NCBI GenBank assembly: GCA_022648295.1 | Contig: JALCME010000005.1 | Location: 1 to 64,000 of the forward strand | Source of the DNA: Bacteroides sp. | Lineage (GTDB): Bacteria > Bacteroidota > Bacteroidia > Bacteroidales > Bacteroidaceae | DNA: 64,000 nucleotides | Direction of reading: 5' to 3' | Shown: positions 27,330-36,194 of the stretch, piece after piece | Position numbering within the stretch: the first letter of the stretch is position 1 | Layout of the letters: every line of letters begins with the position of its first letter | Program-made: the position numbers and the translations under genes | The notes under the pieces: generated by a model | What the model saw: only the letters and a program-made list of their open reading frames with translations | Database searches by the model: none | Told to the model about the DNA's origin: nothing

Positions 27330-27337
27330 CAAAGGTA
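27330..27337 (-). promoter_or_regulatory. -7 box for purM
   Basis: The minus-strand octamer TACCTTTG matches TAnnTTTG and lies 33 bases upstream of the purM ATG. No clear -33 element was seen. Confidence 0.5.
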
Positions 27338-27384
27338 ATGATTATTCCGCAGATAGCCGTTATAACCCGGGAGAGAAAATCGGT

Positions 27385-27846
27385 TCATTCCTTCTCCTCT
27401 TCTGTCTTATTTGTCTGTTCTTCGGTCTTTTGGGTGCTTTCTCCATCCTCTTTTCCTTTATATTCCACAAAGCTGATGTGATCCACCAATGAGCGGAGGT
27501 AACCTGAAACGCCTTTTTTACGGGAAGGGATGAACTGCACTCGTACCGATTTCACTTGTTGCGGACTGACTTCTTCGGGACTATCAACTCCCCGTCCGGC
27601 ACAGCTTAGTTTATAGTGGAATGTGCCCAGTCCATCCATGTGTATGCTCCGTCCGGCTTCCATGTACCCCGCCATCACTTCGGGTAAAGCACGGAGCACA
27701 GCATGTACGTCGGCAGGCGAAGCGGTGCAACGTTGCGAAATGGCTTCACCCAGCATTTGGGTATCAACAGGCTTTCTTAGCACATAAGCTCGTGGGAACC
27801 ACTTGTACGCCTTCCCCACTTTGGCGCGACTCTTCTTGTAAAACAT
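27385..27846 (-). CDS. HU-like DNA-binding protein
   Basis: This 153-residue protein of the Bacteroidetes HU family has a basic N-terminal part (FYKKSRAKVGKAYKWFPRAY), the HU core with AISQRCTASPADVHAVLRAL and HMDGLGTFHYKL, and an extended tail that ends in a highly charged low-complexity stretch (GKEDGESTQKTEEQTNKTE). It probably binds and bends DNA; whether it has specific sites is unknown. The region just upstream carries alternating inverted repeats that could be its own operators. It is monocistronic, apparently with its own promoter at 27875-27882. Confidence 0.88.
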   Translation of the reverse strand: MFYKKSRAKVGKAYKWFPRAYVLRKPVDTQMLGEAISQRCTASPADVHAVLRALPEVMAGYMEAGRSIHMDGLGTFHYKLSCAGRGVDSPEEVSPQQVKSVRVQFIPSRKKGVSGYLRSLVDHISFVEYKGKEDGESTQKTEEQTNKTEEEKE

Positions 27847-27874
27847 AATCAGGCTTTATTTATTATTCATATAC

Positions 27875-27882
27875 AAATATAA
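27875..27882 (-). promoter_or_regulatory. -7 box of the HU-like gene
   Basis: The minus-strand octamer TATATTTG fits TAnnTTTG, with a start expected near 27868 and a short leader. It is directly adjacent to the repeat cluster at 27883-27981. Confidence 0.5.
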
Positions 27883-27981
27883 GGCTTTTATTAAAAAAAT
27901 GAAAGGCTTTTAATTAATAAAAGAAAGCCTTTTAATGATGTATTAAAAGGCTTTTAAAACATGAATGAAAGCCTTTTAATA
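27881..27981. repeat. cluster of AAAGGCTTTTAAT inverted and direct repeats
   Basis: Five copies of a 10-13 base motif occur in 100 bases: TAAGGCTTTTATT (27881), GAAAGGCTTTTAATT (27901), GAAAGCCTTTTAAT inverted (27923), ATTAAAAGGCTTTT (27942) and GAAAGCCTTTTAAT (27967). A sixth shorter copy, CAGGCTTTA, lies at 27851 in the leader. Copies 3 and 4 form a perfect 13-base stem with a 5-base loop. Copies 4 and 5 form an alternative stem of the same length. Confidence 0.8.
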
Positions 27982-28135
27982 TTAGTTAACGATAAAGCCC
28001 TGCTACACTACTTTCTGAGGGGATCTGCTTTCTCTCTTAGTTCGTCTCTTTTTTAGAGGCTGATTCTTTTCTTTTTGTAATTTTTTCAGATTACTTTCCT
28101 CTTCTTGGTCGTGAGGATAGTATCATTGAGGATAT

Positions 28136-28192
28136 GGCAATCCCCCTATTTCAGCCCTATTCAGTGAAAAGGGGAGAAATAAGGGGATTGCC
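28136..28192. terminator. 17-bp hairpin after lemA
   Basis: GGCAATCCCCCTATTTC at 28136-28152 pairs with GAAATAAGGGGATTGCC at 28176-28192 with one G-U pair. The loop contains further pairing (CCCT with AGGG). It lies about 65 bases past the lemA stop on the minus strand. No strong T run follows, so its class is uncertain. Confidence 0.5.
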
Positions 28193-28258
28193 GCCGGGTA
28201 GGTTCTTAGTTATAAGATTTCCTGTTTCGGGATGCTATTTTGAGATCGTTTTAATCTG

Positions 28259-28840
28259 CTAGAATTTTACTTCGGGAACTTTATCCGTACCTTCTGCAGC
28301 TTCGAAGTAACTCCGTTTTTCAAAACCGAACAGGCCTGCAAGGATGTTCTTCGGGAAACGGCGGATACCTATATTGAAATCTTTTGCTGCATTGTTGAAG
28401 TTGGTACGGGCCACATTGATGCGATTTTCCGTTCCTTCCAACTGTGCCTGCAATTCCAGGAAATTCTGATTGGCTTTCAGGTCGGGATAATTTTCTGTGA
28501 TGGCGAGCAATTTGCCCAAAGCTGACGTTACCGCACCCTGTGCTTTCTGGTACTCAGCTAGCTTCTCGGGAGTCAGGTCGTTGGCATCCACTTTGATTTG
28601 GGTGGCTTTGCTACGTGCCTCTACTACGCCTTCGAGTGTCTCCTTTTCATGAGAAGCATATCCTTTCACGGTGTTTACTAAATTTGGAATTAAATCAGCA
28701 CGACGCTGGTATTGTGTCTCCACATTGGCCCATTGATTGCTTACTTTTTCATCCATATTGACCAGACTGTTGTAACCTGTCACACCCCAGAGTATAACGA
28801 TGGCTATGGCTACGCCTAAAATAATGGTTGATTTCTTCAT
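28259..28840 (-). CDS. lemA: LemA-family membrane-anchored protein
   Basis: This 193-residue protein has a single N-terminal membrane helix (TIILGVAIAIVILWGVTGYN) followed by long amphipathic helices. Typical blocks are NQWANVETQYQRRADLIPNL, NTVKGYASHEKETLEGVVEA, ITENYPDLKANQNFLELQAQ and VARTNFNNAAKDFN. The C-terminal domain is cytoplasmic or periplasmic depending on the topology; the family role is not settled. The next upstream gene is the TPM-domain protein, a frequent neighbour of lemA. The 282 bases between them show no gene. Confidence 0.92.
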   Translation of the reverse strand: MKKSTIILGVAIAIVILWGVTGYNSLVNMDEKVSNQWANVETQYQRRADLIPNLVNTVKGYASHEKETLEGVVEARSKATQIKVDANDLTPEKLAEYQKAQGAVTSALGKLLAITENYPDLKANQNFLELQAQLEGTENRINVARTNFNNAAKDFNIGIRRFPKNILAGLFGFEKRSYFEAAEGTDKVPEVKF

Positions 28841-29122
28841 ACTTCTTGTTGATTAATTATAATTATTCTTTTTATCTTCTTGAGAAAACTCTATTTTAAT
28901 TCTAATTCATTTCTTTTATTCTTACGCCCGCTTATGTTTTTTCTCTTAGTCATGCATCTCATCTAATCGTGCAAGTCATGCTCTTTTTATCGGGATAAAT
29001 CTTTTATTGTAGTGCAATAAGATTATCTCTCTTTTATTTCTGCATTTCTGCTTTCTATGTATATCTTGTCTATTTCATTACCTCATCTGTTTATCCCATG
29101 TATGAGAGGTTATAAGGCCCAT

Positions 29123-30040
29123 TTAGAACCGTGTGCCGGCTCCACCGCCGCCACCCATTCCTCCGCCGAAGCTACCACCACTGAAACCCCCGCCGCTGCT
29201 TCCACCGAATCCGCCGCCAAATCCTCCTATAAACGGACCGCCACCGCCTCCACTGCGATAGTTCTCATCATAAGATTGTTTGCGGCGCACCACTTGGTGC
29301 CCACAATTCAGACAGGTGTAAGTAACGTCTTCGGTCTTTACTCCGTTGCGGTTGGATATTAGTACACTGCCGGTGCGTTGCAACTGATGCTTTCCACAAT
29401 TGGGACACCTATTCATGGCTCGTGCTGCCAGAAAACCTATGAATCCGGCCACAGCGAACGTTCCGAGTATTGCCAGTATGATAAGCCCGATGGGATCTTC
29501 GTCCCCACCACCTTCATCCTGACTGTCATTAGTCATGCTTCCGTCCAGTCTGGCACATACGGCTTTTACGCCGGCTACCATGCCTGCATCCCAGTTGCCT
29601 TCTTTCAGATAGGGTACCATATTACGGGTTTGTATGCGTTTGCAGATAGCGTCCGGGAGGTCTCCTTCCAGTCCGTAACCAGTATAAAACTGCACGCAAC
29701 GTTGGTCGGTTACCAATAGAAGAACAAGCCCGTTGTTTTTATCCTTTTTCCCCACTCCCCATTTGTTGAGTAATTGGTGGGAGAAGTCAAAACAATCTTC
29801 TTGTCCGATGGAAGGCAATACGGCAACTACGGTTTCAATGCCCGTTTGCTGTTCCAGGGCATACAACATGTGGTCTATGCTGTCACATGCAGCTGCCGAC
29901 AGAATGCTAGCCGGATTGCAGACGTAACGGGTTTTATCCTGCAAATGTACTTTGGGAATGTTGTCTACGGTATATACTTGTTGCGCCCGGATTGGGAAGA
30001 ACAGGCATAGGAATAGTCCTAAAAGGGTGGATTGCTTCAT
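29123..30040 (-). CDS. TPM-domain protein with zinc-ribbon and glycine-rich tail
   Basis: This 305-residue protein has a signal peptide (MKQSTLLGLFLCLFFPIRAQ), then a TPM phosphatase-like domain (about 25-155, with SIDHMLYALEQQTGIETVVA, WGVGKKDKNNGLVLLL and GDLPDAICKRIQTRNMVPYL). One membrane helix (LIILAILGTFAVAGFIGFLA) follows, then a CxxC-x-CxxC zinc-ribbon-like segment (RCPNCGKHQL, TYTCLNCGHQV). The last 45 residues are almost pure glycine with phenylalanine, ending GAGTRF. It is upstream of lemA in the same orientation. Function in the membrane is unknown; TPM proteins sometimes act in protein quality control or photosystem repair. Confidence 0.88.
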   Translation of the reverse strand: MKQSTLLGLFLCLFFPIRAQQVYTVDNIPKVHLQDKTRYVCNPASILSAAACDSIDHMLYALEQQTGIETVVAVLPSIGQEDCFDFSHQLLNKWGVGKKDKNNGLVLLLVTDQRCVQFYTGYGLEGDLPDAICKRIQTRNMVPYLKEGNWDAGMVAGVKAVCARLDGSMTNDSQDEGGGDEDPIGLIILAILGTFAVAGFIGFLAARAMNRCPNCGKHQLQRTGSVLISNRNGVKTEDVTYTCLNCGHQVVRRKQSYDENYRSGGGGGPFIGGFGGGFGGSSGGGFSGGSFGGGMGGGGGAGTRF

Positions 30041-30085
30041 AATTGCCGGTTATTTATATCGGCAAATATATAAATAATCTTTTAA

Positions 30086-31066
30086 TCAATGAATATATTT
30101 CCCTACAAAGGACTTTACCCTTGCGGTATATTCCTCGGGAAAGGTCTTATAGGACAGAGCATGCTTCACTCCCGGTACAATCCATAGCTTCTTGGGTTCC
30201 GGTTTGGCTTTGAATAGTGGATAGACCATTCCGGTGGGTACATAGGTGTCGGCATCTCCATGTATGAAAAGCATGGGATGATGACATTTCCTGACCTGCT
30301 TTAGTGCTGAGGCTTCTTTGAAATTCCAACCATACTTTAACTGACATAAAGCGCTTGTGGTGTATAGCAACGGGAAGGGAGGTAGGTCAAATTGACCCTT
30401 TAATTCATAGTTGAACTCATCCCATACACTGGTGTAGCCGCAATCTTCCACAAAGCATTTTACGTAGGCTGGTTGCACTTCTCCCGACAACATCATGACG
30501 GTGGCCGCCCCCATTGAGATGCCATGTACCACCATTTCTGTCCGTCCGCCATAAAGATGATTAGCTACATCCATCCATTGTTGCACATCGAGTCGGTCTT
30601 TCCACCCCATTTGGATAGCAGCTCCTTCGCTCAAACCATGATGTTGTAGGTCGGGCAACAAAATGTTGTATTGTAATTCTTTATTGTATAAATAGCCAAT
30701 CATTAGCATCCGGATGCAATCGTCCGTATAGCCGTGTACAATTACGGCCGTTTTATCTGTCGGACTGGCTGCTTTAATATAGATAGCGTGCAGGCGTTTC
30801 TTTTCAGGATTGGTGATGAAAGTGTCCCGTATAGCTGCAACATGTTGCAGACTGTCAATCCAGGGTTTTAGAAACGGATATTCCTTGTACATGTATTGAT
30901 AGGACGAAGAAATGTTGCGGCCCTTGTTATGTACAGGCGTTAACGAATAGTCCAACATAAAGAAACTCCCACCTCCTATGAGGAGCAATAGTACAATAAG
31001 CAGTCCCGGTAAGCCGTATTTCAATACTTTCTTCATGCTTTTTTGTCTGCTGAATTCTTCTTCCAT
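30086..31066 (-). CDS. membrane-anchored alpha/beta hydrolase
   Basis: This 326-residue protein has an N-terminal membrane anchor (LPGLLIVLLLLIGGGSFFML). The hydrolase core has the strand-turn AVIVHGYTDDCIRM, the nucleophile elbow MVVHGISMGAATVM with Ser in GISMG, the acid region MLFIHGDADTYVPTGMVY and the catalytic His in WIVPGVKHALS. It is probably an esterase or lipase anchored on the outer face of the inner membrane. A second ATG at 31036 could equally be the start. Substrate unknown. Confidence 0.85.
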   Translation of the reverse strand: MEEEFSRQKSMKKVLKYGLPGLLIVLLLLIGGGSFFMLDYSLTPVHNKGRNISSSYQYMYKEYPFLKPWIDSLQHVAAIRDTFITNPEKKRLHAIYIKAASPTDKTAVIVHGYTDDCIRMLMIGYLYNKELQYNILLPDLQHHGLSEGAAIQMGWKDRLDVQQWMDVANHLYGGRTEMVVHGISMGAATVMMLSGEVQPAYVKCFVEDCGYTSVWDEFNYELKGQFDLPPFPLLYTTSALCQLKYGWNFKEASALKQVRKCHHPMLFIHGDADTYVPTGMVYPLFKAKPEPKKLWIVPGVKHALSYKTFPEEYTARVKSFVGKYIH

Positions 31067-31201
31067 CTTGTCAATTCTTGTTCTGTCTTCCGAATTTCTT
31101 TTTGCTTTCCTGTTGTTTGTTTTTAGGTTCAGGTTCTCTTTTAAATTACTTTATTAGCTCCCATCTTCCTGATTTTCAAGACCCGCTCCGTAGACATTGG
31201 C

Positions 31202-31945
31202 TTATTTATTCCAGATCTCCCATGCTGCAAAAGCTTGCAACAACAGCATCTCCAATCCGTTTTTGGTGACCGCACCTTGCATTTGCCCTTTTTTCATAAA
31301 CAGGGTTTCATTGGGGTTGTATAGCAAATCGTAGAGTAAGTGGTCGGGTGTTAGTAATTCATAAGGAATGTTGGGACAAAAATCCACTTTGGGGTACATG
31401 CCCACGGGAGTGCAGTTGACTATGACCGTACGTTTTTTCATAATATCCGGGGTCAGCTCTTCGTAGGTTAGGACAGTTGGCCCTTTCTTTGTTCGTGATA
31501 CGAATATACTTTCAATACCCAGATTGGCCAATCCGTGAAAAACGGCCTTGGATGCACCACCGGTACCTAAAATCAGGGCATGCTTGTGTTGAGGTTGGAG
31601 TAACGGTTGAATGGATTGGGTAAATCCGATAATATCCGAGTTATATCCTACGAGCTTAATTTTGCCTTTCTGCCGGATAATCTTAATCACATTCACAGCT
31701 CCTATTTTTGCAGTATCCCTGTCCAGCTCATCCAAATAAGAAATGATTTTTTCTTTATAGGGAATGGTTACATTGAGGCCACAAAGATTGGGGTTTTCTT
31801 CTATCACTTCCATAAAATTATCCAGGCTGGGTAATTCAAAATTGACATACTCGGCATTGATGTTTTCCGAGTTGAACTTTTCATTGAAGTATCCAATGGA
31901 AAACGAATGTTTAAGCGGGTAGCCTACTAAACCATATTTCTGCAT
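31202..31945 (-). CDS. aroE: shikimate dehydrogenase
   Basis: This 247-residue enzyme of aromatic amino acid synthesis reduces 3-dehydroshikimate with NADPH. The shikimate-binding start YGLVGYPLKHSFSIGYFNEK has the Ser residues of the family, and the catalytic Lys is in GLNVTIPYKEKI. The NADPH site is ALILGTGGASKAVFHGLANL. It lies between menG and the hydrolase gene with about 95 and 135 base gaps. It is slightly shorter than most AroE but all key residues are present. Confidence 0.95.
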   Translation of the reverse strand: MQKYGLVGYPLKHSFSIGYFNEKFNSENINAEYVNFELPSLDNFMEVIEENPNLCGLNVTIPYKEKIISYLDELDRDTAKIGAVNVIKIIRQKGKIKLVGYNSDIIGFTQSIQPLLQPQHKHALILGTGGASKAVFHGLANLGIESIFVSRTKKGPTVLTYEELTPDIMKKRTVIVNCTPVGMYPKVDFCPNIPYELLTPDHLLYDLLYNPNETLFMKKGQMQGAVTKNGLEMLLLQAFAAWEIWNK

Positions 31946-32039
31946 AGATTTTTTCTTTTTAAAGGTTTTGATATAATAGATAACGAGATATAGGTATTCT
32001 TTTGTTCTAAAAAGAAATGCTTATATCTCGTAAGTTTGT

Positions 32040-32777
32040 TTATTTCGTTGCAGTATACAGGGTGCATATACCAAACGTTAGTCTCTCAAAGTCCACCTTA
32101 CTGAATCCTGCATTGTGAATAACCTTTTGCATCACCTCTCCCTGAGGGAAGGCATGTATACTTTGCGGCAGATAGGTGTAGGCACTTTTATCTTTCGACA
32201 TGCACTTTCCTAATATTGGAATGACAACTCTTGAGTACAAGAAAAAAAGTTGTTTCATCGGAAAATGGTCCGGTGTAGATAGTTCAAGGATAACGAGGTG
32301 TCCCTTAGGCTTCAATACTCTATGCATTTCCGCCAACCCTTTATCCAATGTTTCAAAATTGCGAATGCCGAATGCCACGGTTATGGCATCAAAGGTCTTG
32401 TCGGCAAAAGACAATGCCATGCAGTCTTCACGGGCAAATGAGATCTTATGAGCCAGCAGCGCTTTTTCTACTTTTTCACGTCCCACTTTCATCATACCTT
32501 CCGAAATATCAGTTGCAATGAGGTATTCCGGTTGCAACTCATGGCAAGCCAAAATGGCAAAGTCACCTGTACCGGTGGCTACGTCCATCATTTGTCTGGG
32601 GTGGAACGGACGAAGGGCCTCTATTGCTTTCTTTCGCCAACTTTTATCAATGCCCATCGAGAGAGTATGATTTAGCCGGTCGTAAGTGGGAGCAATATTA
32701 TTGAACATGGTTTCTATCAGTTCGCTCTTCTTCCCGTCTTTGCCATAAGGTTTGATATGTTCTTGTGGATAGTCCAT
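32040..32777 (-). CDS. ubiE/menG: demethylmenaquinone / ubiquinone methyltransferase
   Basis: This 245-residue SAM-dependent methyltransferase makes the final ring methylation of menaquinone. Family motifs are [20 protein letters not shown], the SAM-binding [17 protein letters not shown], and the C-terminal [20 protein letters not shown] take the ATG at 32777; five codons upstream there is only a TTG. It starts 7 bases after the purC stop. Since Bacteroidetes use menaquinone, menG is the better name. Confidence 0.95.
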   Translation of the reverse strand: MDYPQEHIKPYGKDGKKSELIETMFNNIAPTYDRLNHTLSMGIDKSWRKKAIEALRPFHPRQMMDVATGTGDFAILACHELQPEYLIATDISEGMMKVGREKVEKALLAHKISFAREDCMALSFADKTFDAITVAFGIRNFETLDKGLAEMHRVLKPKGHLVILELSTPDHFPMKQLFFLYSRVVIPILGKCMSKDKSAYTYLPQSIHAFPQGEVMQKVIHNAGFSKVDFERLTFGICTLYTATK

Positions 32778-32784
32778 CTTTTTA

Positions 32785-33726
32785 TTAACCAAGGTAGGCC
32801 TCTATGTTTTTTTCTATACGTTCGGCAATATTGCTGGTATCTTCTTTAACAAATTTTTCTCCGGTGATATGCTCGTACAATTCAATATACCGTTCACTGA
32901 TGGAGGTTACTATCTCATCTGTCATTTCGGGTACTTGTTGTCCGGCTTTTCCCTGAAAACCATTGTCCATCAACCATTCACGGACAAATTCCTTGGATAA
33001 TTGTTTTTGTGGCTCGCCTTTCTTAAAGAGGTCTTCATAACCTTCGCTGTAGAAATAGCGGCTGGAATCCGGGGTGTGAATTTCGTCCATCAGGTAGATA
33101 GTACCGTTATGCTTACCAAATTCGTATTTGGTATCTACAAGGATTAATCCGCGTTCAGCTGCAATTTCAGTACCGCGTTTAAAGAGGGCCATCGTATATT
33201 TCTCTAGTACGGCATATTCTTCGGGGGTAGCCAAACCTTGAGCTAAGATTTCTTCTTTGGAAATGTCAGCGTCATGTTCACCGATCTCCGCTTTTGTTGT
33301 CGGAGTGATGATTGGTTCGGGGAATTTTTGGTTCTCTCTCATTCCTTCGGACAATTTCACACCGCAGATTTCACGAACACCTCCTTTATAGGCGCGCCAT
33401 GCACTTCCGCAAAGATAACCGCGAACAATCATCTCAACCGGGAAGCCTTCGCACATCACTCCTACTGTTACCATAGGATCGGGAGTAGCCATCTTCCAGT
33501 TGGGGCATATATCGGTAGTGGCATCCAGGAATTTAGCTGCTATTTGGTTTAGCATTTGTCCTTTGAAGGGAATGCCTTTTGGTAGTACGACATCGAATGC
33601 GGAGATACGGTCAGTAGCTACCATAACTAATTTTTCACCGTTGATATTATAAACGTCACGTACTTTTCCGTGATATACACTTTTCTGTCCGGGAAAGTGG
33701 AAATCTGTTTTAGTTAATGCTTTCAT
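32785..33726 (-). CDS. purC: SAICAR synthase
   Basis: This 313-residue enzyme joins aspartate to CAIR in purine synthesis. It is the longer Bacteroidetes form: [59 protein letters not shown] and [19 protein letters not shown], with the metal site in [16 protein letters not shown]. It precedes menG with a gap of 7 bases, so the two are likely co-transcribed. It is far from purM, as is usual. Confidence 0.96.
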   Translation of the reverse strand: MKALTKTDFHFPGQKSVYHGKVRDVYNINGEKLVMVATDRISAFDVVLPKGIPFKGQMLNQIAAKFLDATTDICPNWKMATPDPMVTVGVMCEGFPVEMIVRGYLCGSAWRAYKGGVREICGVKLSEGMRENQKFPEPIITPTTKAEIGEHDADISKEEILAQGLATPEEYAVLEKYTMALFKRGTEIAAERGLILVDTKYEFGKHNGTIYLMDEIHTPDSSRYFYSEGYEDLFKKGEPQKQLSKEFVREWLMDNGFQGKAGQQVPEMTDEIVTSISERYIELYEHITGEKFVKEDTSNIAERIEKNIEAYLG

Positions 33727-33794
33727 CTTTTAAACTGTTTTTATTAACTGTTCTTTATATGGTATAAACTTTATCCCTACGCCAAATGCGGCGA

Positions 33795-34799
33795 TTAGTT
33801 CTTTATATCCTGCCATGCCCTCTCTATGGGCACCATCCTTTTGGAGTCTTTTTCTACTTTTTGCTCTTTATCGAACTTGTCGTATGCTTCTACTATCCGT
33901 TCCACCAGTTTATGGCGGACAATATCCTTTTTGTTCAATTCCACAAAGCTGATTCCTTTTACTCCTTTCAAGATGCGCAGTGCCTGCACCAGACCTGAGG
34001 TTTGTGAAGCAGGAAGATCGATTTGCGTCATATCACCCGTTATAATCATCTTGGTATTCAGTCCCATGCGGGTCAAAAACATTTTGATTTGCTGGGTGGT
34101 TGTATTTTGGGCCTCATCGAGTATGACAACGGCATCGTTCAAGGTACGTCCGCGCATAAAGGCAAGCGGAGCAATCTGAATGACATTCGTTTCCATATAT
34201 TCTTTTAACTTGGCTGCGGGAATCATATCCTGCAAGGCATCGTATAAAGGTTGCAAATAAGGGTCTATTTTGTCTTTCATGTCGCCGGGCAGAAAGCCAA
34301 GTTTCTCTCCTGCTTCCACAGCCGGTCGACTAAGAATGATTTTCTTTATTTCCTTGTTCTTCAGTGCTCTTACAGCAAGTGCTATTGCCGTGTAAGTCTT
34401 CCCCGAGCCGGCGGGGCCTATGGCAAAGATCATATCATTCTTGGCAAAGTCTTCAACCAGTTTTAGTTGATTGTCACTTCGTGGAATGATGGGCTTTCCC
34501 GTAACACTGAATACTATTACGTTTCCCGACTTCTCGGCTTGCGGAGCATTTCCTTTTATGATATCAATGATTACTTCCTCTTTCAGGGAATTATATTCGG
34601 CACAATATTTCTCCAGTTTGACGATATTCTCTTCGAATGCACACATTTGTTCCTCATCACCCAGAACCTTAATGACATTGCCGCGGGCTACAATTCGTAA
34701 TTTGGGGTACAAAGCCTTTATCAGTTGCATATTAGCGTTGTTTACACCGTAAAAAATAACCGGATCAATGTCCTCGAGAACAATCAGTTTTTCTATCAT
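33795..34799 (-). CDS. phoH: PhoH-family ATPase
   Basis: This 334-residue protein has an N-terminal KH-like or PhoH N-domain (about 1-115) and an AAA-type ATPase core with GPAGSGKTYTAIALAVRALK (P-loop) followed by SRPAVEAGEKLGFLPGDMKD. The Walker B-like segment is DAVVILDEAQNTT. A strong Shine-Dalgarno (AAGGAGAT) precedes the ATG. PhoH proteins are linked to RNA processing, often next to ybeY; here it is next to purC and an M23 peptidase. The role is probably in RNA metabolism. Confidence 0.92.
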   Translation of the reverse strand: MIEKLIVLEDIDPVIFYGVNNANMQLIKALYPKLRIVARGNVIKVLGDEEQMCAFEENIVKLEKYCAEYNSLKEEVIIDIIKGNAPQAEKSGNVIVFSVTGKPIIPRSDNQLKLVEDFAKNDMIFAIGPAGSGKTYTAIALAVRALKNKEIKKIILSRPAVEAGEKLGFLPGDMKDKIDPYLQPLYDALQDMIPAAKLKEYMETNVIQIAPLAFMRGRTLNDAVVILDEAQNTTTQQIKMFLTRMGLNTKMIITGDMTQIDLPASQTSGLVQALRILKGVKGISFVELNKKDIVRHKLVERIVEAYDKFDKEQKVEKDSKRMVPIERAWQDIKN

Positions 34800-34892
34800 T
34801 TAATCTCCTTATAAAATCATTATATTGTTGGTTTAAACGAATTGCAAATTTAGTGAAACGTTTGGATACTTAAGCTGTTCCAATTCTTTTTT

Positions 34893-35498
34893 TTACTCTG
34901 ATCTGACGATAATTCGCTTCCCTTTTTTTAGGCAATGGAGGCATACTTTACGAAGTCTGTTCTTGGCGAAGTCAAATACCAGACCGGGATTGAAGTGTTG
35001 GCCGTTGATACGGGTTTCAAAATGGAGGTGTTCGGTGGTAGCGCGTCCGGTACGTCCGGTTAATGCCACGGGCTGTCCTGCTTTTACGGTATCTCCGCTT
35101 TTAACGAGGTTTTTGCAGTTATGGCTGTACACTGTTTCCAGTCCAAAAGAATGGCGGATTACGATGACTTTGCCATACCCGCTGTAACTTTTGGACATGC
35201 GTACCACACCATCAAAAGCGCTCCGAATGGTATCTTTGGCGCAAGTCTTGATATCTGCACCCGAATGGCGTCCATGTCCACGTCCGTAGGGAGAAATGAC
35301 CTTGCCTCCTGCAAGCGGAAAACAGTATTCCGTATCTTTCAGATTTTCCAAATGTATATCCAGCTCATTGCTATCGGTAAACAGGCCCGGAGTGACCACC
35401 CGGATATGATTGATCTCCATTTGGGAAAAGTTGTTTTCTTTTTCTGCCGGATGAACGGACAGTAACATGAATGGAATAAGGATGAGGGGTAGTTTCAT
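34893..35498 (-). CDS. M23-family metallopeptidase
   Basis: This 201-residue exported protein has an N-terminal signal peptide (MKLPLILIPFMLLSVHPAE). A LytM/M23 core follows with RGHGRHSGADIKTC (His and Asp zinc ligands) and EHLHFETRINGQHFNPGLV (the HxH motif). Such enzymes cut peptidoglycan cross-bridges. All zinc ligands are visible, so it should be active. It is separated from phoH by 93 bases and follows the B3/4 gene by 19 bases. Confidence 0.9.
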   Translation of the reverse strand: MKLPLILIPFMLLSVHPAEKENNFSQMEINHIRVVTPGLFTDSNELDIHLENLKDTEYCFPLAGGKVISPYGRGHGRHSGADIKTCAKDTIRSAFDGVVRMSKSYSGYGKVIVIRHSFGLETVYSHNCKNLVKSGDTVKAGQPVALTGRTGRATTEHLHFETRINGQHFNPGLVFDFAKNRLRKVCLHCLKKGKRIIVRSE

Positions 35499-35517
35499 TA
35501 TACTCTTTTTACTCTAG

Positions 35518-36183
35518 TTATTCAAAATAATAGATTTGTCCACCATTGGATGTAGCATACGCTATAAGCAGTTTTTGTATCAGTTCTGCAGCTTCTTGCA
35601 GGCCTTTCTTACCGCTGTATCCGTTTACAATGGCAAGAATATGTTTGGTTTCAAGTTCCATTTTCGTGCGCTCATTATCGCTTGTCGGTGTACCGATTCC
35701 TCCTACGGAGTCCCGGTAAACGGGCAGTCCTTCTATATTTAACACTCCACGTCCGATGCCTTCAAAGGGCTCATTGGCTTTACCAATTCCTAATTCAAGG
35801 TCTGTTCCTTGTATTTTGTCGGCATCGAATCCTCCGATGGAATAACCGGTCCGCAAAGAGACGAGGTTGATAAGGTCCACCAAAGTATCTATCTGATAAA
35901 GTTCCAATCCCCGCATCAGTCTCCGGCGCAAAGCTTCGGCTGACGGGCGATAACGTCCGGGGTCTTTTCCACAACGTTTATAGGCTTCGCGTGTTGCGGC
36001 AATGGCCGGTTGATTTTTTATGTCTTCTAATTTTGTTCCAGTTGTCAGGTCACGGGTAAAAGCGGTTATCTCTTCCCATAACCCTTTACTGAATGCTGTA
36101 TTGGTAACTTTGGCATAAACAGCTGCTCCTTTAAATGTGGGGCAGGCTTTTTTTATTTCTTTAGATACTGTAATATGATACAT
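35518..36183 (-). CDS. B3/4-domain protein
   Basis: This 221-residue protein matches the B3/4 domain found in the PheRS beta chain: AYKRCGKDPGRYRPSAEAL, then LVDLINLVSLRTGYSIGGFD, DADKIQGTDLELGIGKA and SDNERTKMELETKHILAIV. In PheRS the domain edits mischarged Tyr-tRNA; free-standing versions are thought to edit or to bind small ligands. I chose the ATG at 36183 (MYHITVSKEIKKACPTF) because the longer reading would overlap the pgeF coding region. It begins 11 bases downstream of pgeF. Confidence 0.85.
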   Translation of the reverse strand: MYHITVSKEIKKACPTFKGAAVYAKVTNTAFSKGLWEEITAFTRDLTTGTKLEDIKNQPAIAATREAYKRCGKDPGRYRPSAEALRRRLMRGLELYQIDTLVDLINLVSLRTGYSIGGFDADKIQGTDLELGIGKANEPFEGIGRGVLNIEGLPVYRDSVGGIGTPTSDNERTKMELETKHILAIVNGYSGKKGLQEAAELIQKLLIAYATSNGGQIYYFE

Positions 36184-36194
36184 CCTTATATGAT

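Noticed and set aside
29057..29362. A Ser/Thr/Ala-rich plus-strand frame
   Set aside because: It is the complement of the glycine-rich tail of the TPM-domain gene, which explains its composition.
35121..35465. A 114-codon plus-strand frame
   Set aside because: It is antisense to the M23 peptidase gene, which has all zinc-binding motifs.
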